9,702 bases of DNA from positions 1 to 9,702 of the forward strand of contig DBWK01000088.1 of assembly GCA_002308875.1 (NCBI GenBank). Reading direction: 5' to 3'. Shown here piece after piece: positions 5,332 to 9,702 of the stretch. Both the position numbers and the translations under genes were made by a program. How positions within the stretch are numbered: the stretch's first letter is position 1; every line of letters begins with the position of its first letter. The DNA comes from Treponema sp. UBA1240 (GTDB taxonomy: Bacteria; Spirochaetota; Spirochaetia; Treponematales; Treponemataceae). Below the pieces are notes generated by a model, which made no database searches, was not told the DNA's origin, and saw only the letters and a list, made by a program, of their open reading frames with translations.

Positions 5332-6420
5332 TTATAATCCGGGTTCAGTTGCTTCATTTTCAGTTGGTGTTTGTTCAATATAGTTGTATGTCTGCCTTAT
5401 GCTTTCAGAAACTTCACTGTCGGGAGCCATGTCTATCGCTTTTTTAAGATAATCCAGAATCAATTCTTTGCTACCCTGGCTTGTGTATGCGGAAAGATAC
5501 GCTGCCATGTAATAAGCCTGTTGTTTTTCTTCGGCGGTAAGTGTTTCGATTTTGGTTAAATTCAAAAAGCAGTTTACAGCTTCTTGTGGCTGATTATTCT
5601 GCAAATGCGAAGCAACATCAAAATATGCAAGAAAGAGCATATATTTTCCGAGAACACCGGTTTTGTTGGAAGGATCCAATTCGGGAATTTCGCGGATGTA
5701 ATCAATCATTGACTCGCGACCGTTTACGTCGGTTGCTTCGAACATCTCATCGATGTATTTTACTTTCTGGATTCCCTTTGATACGGCTATCTTCTTTGTA
5801 AGTGATGCAATCTTCTTCTTGTTGCTCTCTATTAAATCAACCGCCTTGAACAATTCATCGGTAGTTGCCATTACCTGTGTATCCGTAATTGTACCGTACG
5901 AAGCACCATCTTTATCCAAAAGAACAAGGGTCGGTGTTCTTTCAAGGGCATATGTTGCGGCAAGTACATACAGTTTTTCAAGTTCTTTTTCGCTTACACC
6001 ATCTTCATCAAGCGGAATGTCAAGATTTACAAGTACAAATCTCTTTCCGGCTTTTTTTATGAAAGCATCTGTGTAAAAAACTGATTCTTTAAGGTTTTTG
6101 CTTGTATTATCATCCCATTCATCACCGGAGAACAAAAGCATTATGCTTTTTTTGCCTTTTTCAGCCGCAGTCTTTGCCGCCTCAAAATCGTTGATCCAAC
6201 TCTTTGATGCCGTAGCATTTGTAACTAAAAACCAAATACCGCATCCAATAACGGCTGCAACCAGAACACTTATTACAGCTATTAGTATTCCCTTTTTTCC
6301 TTTTGCTTTTTTTTCAGCAGATACAGTATTTTCTTCAGAGGAGATATTTTCCTGTTCAACAGTTTCTTCGGCTTTTACCTGTTCCTGTGTTTCATTAACT
6401 TCCTGATTCATTTCGTCCAT
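5332..6420 (-). CDS. membrane-anchored thioredoxin-fold protein lacking CxxC, with C-terminal helical repeats
   Basis: The 362-residue product has four parts: a Glu-rich cytosolic N-terminus (1-36), a lysine cluster (KKAKGKK, 37-43) directly before one membrane span (44-66), a thioredoxin-like domain (about 75-195) and an all-helical tail (about 200-345) that looks TPR-like. The lysines before the span predict the N-terminus inside and the rest in the periplasm. The thioredoxin fold is supported by WINDFEAAKTAAEKGKKSI leading into LLFSGDEW (95-102), by LKESVF (110-115), by the strand FVLVNLDIP (128-136) and by the conserved cis-proline in RTPTLVLLDKDG (161-172). Where relatives have W-C-x-x-C, this protein reads W-D-D-N-T (102-106). 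The domain has no cysteine at all; the only two in the protein are one in the membrane span and one in the helical tail. It therefore cannot be a thiol oxidoreductase and is more likely a binding or scaffold protein. The start ATG has AGGAG (6432-6428) seven bases upstream, directly after the purL stop. Confidence 0.78.
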   Translation of the reverse strand: MDEMNQEVNETQEQVKAEETVEQENISSEENTVSAEKKAKGKKGILIAVISVLVAAVIGCGIWFLVTNATASKSWINDFEAAKTAAEKGKKSIMLLFSGDEWDDNTSKNLKESVFYTDAFIKKAGKRFVLVNLDIPLDEDGVSEKELEKLYVLAATYALERTPTLVLLDKDGASYGTITDTQVMATTDELFKAVDLIESNKKKIASLTKKIAVSKGIQKVKYIDEMFEATDVNGRESMIDYIREIPELDPSNKTGVLGKYMLFLAYFDVASHLQNNQPQEAVNCFLNLTKIETLTAEEKQQAYYMAAYLSAYTSQGSKELILDYLKKAIDMAPDSEVSESIRQTYNYIEQTPTENEATEPGL

Positions 6421-6432
6421 TATAGAACTCCT

Positions 6433-9400
6433 TTATTTGAAATATGCCACACCGGCGGCAAATATATTCTGACTCTTGCATCCATCTATGTTTTTCAACA
6501 AATCATCCGATCCCAGAGTTCGTTCATTATGTCCCATCTTGCCGAGGACATGTCCGTCCGGACTTGTGAGACCTTCTATCGCATATGCGGATCCGTTCGG
6601 GTTGTCCGGCTCATTCATGGTCGGGCTGCCGTTTTCATCCACATATTGTGAGAAAACCTGTCCGTTTGTGAACAGCTTCTTTGCAAGTTCTTCTTCAATA
6701 ACAATTCGGCCTTCACCGTGAGCAATCGGCACATAATGAATTTTATTGTCATAGATTGAAGAATCTCTTGCCCAGGGCGAGATTGCGGACAAAACCCTTG
6801 TTCTTACAATTCTTGATGTATAACGGTTCGTGTTATATGTGAGCGTTGGGGCTTTTTCGTCCGGCTCACAGATACGACCAAACGGAACGAGTCCTACTTT
6901 TATGAGAGCCTGGAATCCGTTACATATACCGAGAACAAGCCCTTTGCGCTTTTCAAGAAGAGTCATTACCTCATCCGCAATTTCGTGTTCACGCAGAACG
7001 TTCGCAATGAACTTGCCCGAGCCGTCCGGCTCATCACCAACGGAAAATCCGCCGGAAAGCGCGAGAATCTGTGATTCGGCAATTTTTTTGCGGAATGCGG
7101 TCAATGATTCAGCCAGTTGCTCTTTTGTATTGTTGCGGAATACGAAAAGTTCCGTATCTGCGCCTGCCAGGCGGAATGCGCGTTCCATATCGTATTCGCA
7201 GTTTGTACCTGGAAAAACCGGAAGAATAACCTTTGGTCTTGCCGAAAAACCGATATTTTTTTGTGCCGGCTTTTCGCTGATAGAAGAATGAGCTGCAACG
7301 GCAAACTCAGGCAGAGTCTCTGCGCCGGAAGATTCTGACTTTGCTTTTTCAGCCTTTTCAGAAATCGGCGGGAATACTTTTTTCAAAGGTTTTTCCCACA
7401 CATCTTCAAGCAAAGAAAGATCAAGACGTACACCGCCAATATTCAGTTGCGGTTCTTTTACTGTATGACCGAGAAGAACCCAGCCGTTTTTGTCACAATC
7501 GGCGCAAGGTTTGTCCGTTTCCAAAATCATTGAGCCGTAAAGCGGCAGGAACATAAATCTGATGTCATCGTCAGTGTCGACGGGCAAAAGAGTTGCAATC
7601 TTGTCAGAAGCAGCTTTTAGTTCCGTAGTGTCAGCCGCAAAACCTATTTTGTTTCCAAAACTCATCTTTGCAACAGCAGCCGCAATCCCTCCGGCTCCAA
7701 CCGTATAAGCAGCGGAAACTAAACCTTTTTCATTCAACGTACCAACAGCCTCTGCATTCTTCTTGAACTGCTCAAAATCAGGTGCCAAGTCAGCCGTATA
7801 TTTTTGCGGTACAAGGTAAACACACTTATCAGCTTTTGTAAAAGAACCGCCTTTTACGAGCCGTGTATCCGTAACACCAACCGCAAAAGAAACAAGTGTA
7901 GGCGGAACATGAATATCCTGATAAGTACCGCTCATACTGTCTTTGCCGCCGATTGCAGCGGTTCCCATAACCTTTTGGGCTTCAAGGGCACCTAACAGAG
8001 CGGCTGCCGGTTTTCCCCATGCTTTGGGAGAAGTTGTTCTTTCAAAATATTCCTGGAATGTAAGGCGGGCTTTTTCGGGATTACCTCCCAAAGCAGTCAT
8101 CTTTGTAAGTGAATCAAGAACAGCAATCTGCGCACCGTGCCACGGACTCCATGACGCAATATACGGATCATAACCGTATGTCATTACACTTGCGGTATCA
8201 GTGTCTTTAACCACATCCTTGTTATTTGAATCATAAACAGGTATTTTTGCCGCCATACCAATTTCAGGCGTTCCCTGATAAACACCGCCGTACGGGAACA
8301 GAACAGAAGCAGCTCCGATGGAGCCGTCAAAACGTTCTCCCAGACCGCGCTGAGAACAGCATGTTAAATCTGAAAAATCTGCGTTAAACAGCGATTTGTA
8401 AAAATCCTCACGCGAAACTGCCGGAGATTTTTTTGCAAACAGCTCATCCACAGCTTTTAATGGCCGCAGTAGAGGACTGTCAGCTTTTTTGGGAGAAGCT
8501 ATAAAAGCTTCTGCAGTTTTTTTAGCACCAGCTGTATCAAGGAAAGAACGGTCTATATCAACTATGGTCTTTCCACGCCACTTCATTACAAGACGGTTTG
8601 TATCGGTAACTTTTGCAATTACGCACGCATTAAGATTTTCTTTTCCTGCGGCTTCTATAAAGGCGGCAGAATCCTTTGCCCTTACAACAACAGCCATTCT
8701 TTCCTGTGATTCAGAAATGGCAAGCTCCGTTCCATTCAAGCCTTCATATTTTTTTGGAACTGCATCCAGGTTAATGTCCAGTCCGGGCGCGAGCTCACCA
8801 ACAGCAACGGCAACACCTCCCGCACCAAAGTCATTGCAGCGGCGTATCATCTTACCTATTTTTTCGTTTCGGAACAACCGCTGTATTTTGCGTTCTTCTA
8901 CGGCGTTTCCTTTTTGAACTTCAGCAGCCGCTGTAGTAACTGATTCAACCGTGTGAACCTTGGAAGAACCTGTTGCACCGCCTATTCCGTCGCGTCCGGT
9001 TCCGCCGCCTACAAGGATTATAACGTCGCCGGCTTCCGGTTCTTCACGTTTTACGTTTTCAGCTGGAACAGCCGCAATAACGGCGCCGAGTTCCATACGC
9101 TTTGCTTCAAAACCTTCGTGATAAATTTCCTGAACCTGTCCGGTAGTAAGACCAATCTGGTTTCCGTATGAACTGAAACCTGAGGCAGCCTCACGAGTAA
9201 GCTTTAACTGCGGAAGTTTTCCCGGACGTGTCTGAGAAAGCGGTTTTGTGGGATTTGCCGCACCTGTAATGCGCATTGACTGATAAACCCATGAACGTCC
9301 CGAAAGCGGGTCGCGGATTGCACCGCCAATACATGTTGCGGCACCTCCGAAAGGTTCAATCTCGGTAGGATGGTTATGTGTTTCGTTTTTGAACATCAAA

Positions 9401-9702
9401 AGCCATTTTTCTACGGAATCAGTCAGCCTGCCGTTTTTGTCGGTATTCTTGCAGTGAACGTCAATAAAAATGGAACAAGCGTTTATTTCTTCGGAAAGTT
9501 CAATATCATCAAGCTTTCCGTACTTTTTGAGATACTTTGCGCCGATAACCGCCATATCCATAAGTGTTACAGGTCTGTCGGCGGTAGTATAAATTTCGGT
9601 GTGCATATCGGTGTAGTTTTTAAGCGACTGCTCAAAGCGGTTCTTAAAATCACCGTTTTCAATTTCTATTTTTTCAAGCCGTGTATTGAATGTTGTATGA
9701 CG
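6433..9702 (-). CDS. purL: phosphoribosylformylglycinamidine synthase, large single-chain form (5' end outside window)
   Basis: PurL catalyses the fourth step of purine synthesis: FGAR + glutamine + ATP to FGAM, with glutamate, ADP and phosphate released. The 1089 residues in the window are open to the right edge, so the gene is cut off there. The methionine at 9606 is internal, since the upstream codons read RHTTFNTRLEKIEI, the end of the family's SEHCRH motif. About 150-200 N-terminal residues should be missing. The synthase half shows NETHNHPTEIEPFGGAATC, the glycine-rich GGGTGRDGIGGATGSSK, NDFGAGGVAVAVGELAPG, and the second half-repeat with GAQIAVLDSLTKMTALGGNP and GGKDSMSGTY. The C-terminal glutamine amidotransferase domain has VFPGTNCEYD, the nucleophile in GICNGFQ (Cys codon 6922-6924) and the catalytic His/Glu of AHGEGR (His 6718-6720, Glu 6712-6714). 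The style is that of the clostridial-type single-chain enzyme. A ~50-residue low-complexity linker rich in Lys, Glu, Ser and Ala joins the halves. It is the first visible gene of a four-gene operon whose promoter lies outside. Confidence 0.96.
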   Translation of the reverse strand, partial: RHTTFNTRLEKIEIENGDFKNRFEQSLKNYTDMHTEIYTTADRPVTLMDMAVIGAKYLKKYGKLDDIELSEEINACSIFIDVHCKNTDKNGRLTDSVEKWLLMFKNETHNHPTEIEPFGGAATCIGGAIRDPLSGRSWVYQSMRITGAANPTKPLSQTRPGKLPQLKLTREAASGFSSYGNQIGLTTGQVQEIYHEGFEAKRMELGAVIAAVPAENVKREEPEAGDVIILVGGGTGRDGIGGATGSSKVHTVESVTTAAAEVQKGNAVEERKIQRLFRNEKIGKMIRRCNDFGAGGVAVAVGELAPGLDINLDAVPKKYEGLNGTELAISESQERMAVVVRAKDSAAFIEAAGKENLNACVIAKVTDTNRLVMKWRGKTIVDIDRSFLDTAGAKKTAEAFIASPKKADSPLLRPLKAVDELFAKKSPAVSREDFYKSLFNADFSDLTCCSQRGLGERFDGSIGAASVLFPYGGVYQGTPEIGMAAKIPVYDSNNKDVVKDTDTASVMTYGYDPYIASWSPWHGAQIAVLDSLTKMTALGGNPEKARLTFQEYFERTTSPKAWGKPAAALLGALEAQKVMGTAAIGGKDSMSGTYQDIHVPPTLVSFAVGVTDTRLVKGGSFTKADKCVYLVPQKYTADLAPDFEQFKKNAEAVGTLNEKGLVSAAYTVGAGGIAAAVAKMSFGNKIGFAADTTELKAASDKIATLLPVDTDDDIRFMFLPLYGSMILETDKPCADCDKNGWVLLGHTVKEPQLNIGGVRLDLSLLEDVWEKPLKKVFPPISEKAEKAKSESSGAETLPEFAVAAHSSISEKPAQKNIGFSARPKVILPVFPGTNCEYDMERAFRLAGADTELFVFRNNTKEQLAESLTAFRKKIAESQILALSGGFSVGDEPDGSGKFIANVLREHEIADEVMTLLEKRKGLVLGICNGFQALIKVGLVPFGRICEPDEKAPTLTYNTNRYTSRIVRTRVLSAISPWARDSSIYDNKIHYVPIAHGEGRIVIEEELAKKLFTNGQVFSQYVDENGSPTMNEPDNPNGSAYAIEGLTSPDGHVLGKMGHNERTLGSDDLLKNIDGCKSQNIFAAGVAYFK

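Noticed and set aside
3771..5383. Plus-strand open frames at 3771-4145 and 4937-5383 with similar-looking proteins (both contain KAVSEA and ESSIRT)
   Set aside because: They are antisense readings of the same signature region in the two paralogous CNNM genes. Their likeness reflects the paralogy, and they have no separate coding signals.
9604..9606. The methionine at 9606 as the start of purL
   Set aside because: The frame is open to the window edge and reads the end of the conserved SEHCRH region (RHTTFN), so this methionine is internal and the gene is cut by the edge.

Overview
The window reads as a chromosomal segment of a bacterium, most probably a spirochaete of the Treponema type. That placement is inference: the G1 loop of Era (GRPSSGKST, where most bacteria have P-N-V-G-K-S) and the overall protein style match what I remember of spirochaetal Era. 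There is no rRNA in the window to settle it. The coding part has moderate GC with dense, tightly packed genes. The left ~560 bases are clearly more AT-rich. There are no IS elements, tRNAs, CRISPR arrays or prophage genes.

Layout, left to right. (1) An AT-rich edge with a small three-helix membrane protein of unknown function on the minus strand, behind its own candidate promoter. (2) metK (S-adenosylmethionine synthetase) on the minus strand, ending in a strong rho-independent terminator. (3) A 148-base divergent control region. On the minus strand it holds a metK promoter and a SAM-II-class riboswitch whose pseudoknot covers the metK ribosome-binding site. On the plus strand it holds an extended -10 element that would give era an almost leaderless transcript. 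(4) era on the plus strand, a ribosome-assembly GTPase with a degenerate KH loop. (5) A four-gene minus-strand operon read from the right edge: purL (its 5' part lies outside the window), a membrane-anchored thioredoxin-fold protein without the CxxC cysteines, and two tandem paralogous CNNM/CBS/CorC_HlyC membrane proteins. The gaps are 12, 3 and 5 bases, so translation is probably coupled. The last gene overlaps the 3' end of era by 12 bases, tail to tail.

How the parts work together: metK makes SAM, and SAM should bind the metK leader and shut off translation, a direct product-feedback loop. The leader carries an extra hairpin inside the riboswitch, and one arm of it can also pair with the ligand-binding strand. 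That gives a plausible built-in competitor structure and is the most interesting signal here. The purL operon joins a purine biosynthesis enzyme to an envelope module (periplasmic thioredoxin-fold/helical-repeat protein plus two ion-transport-like membrane proteins). Why these are co-transcribed is not evident from the sequence.
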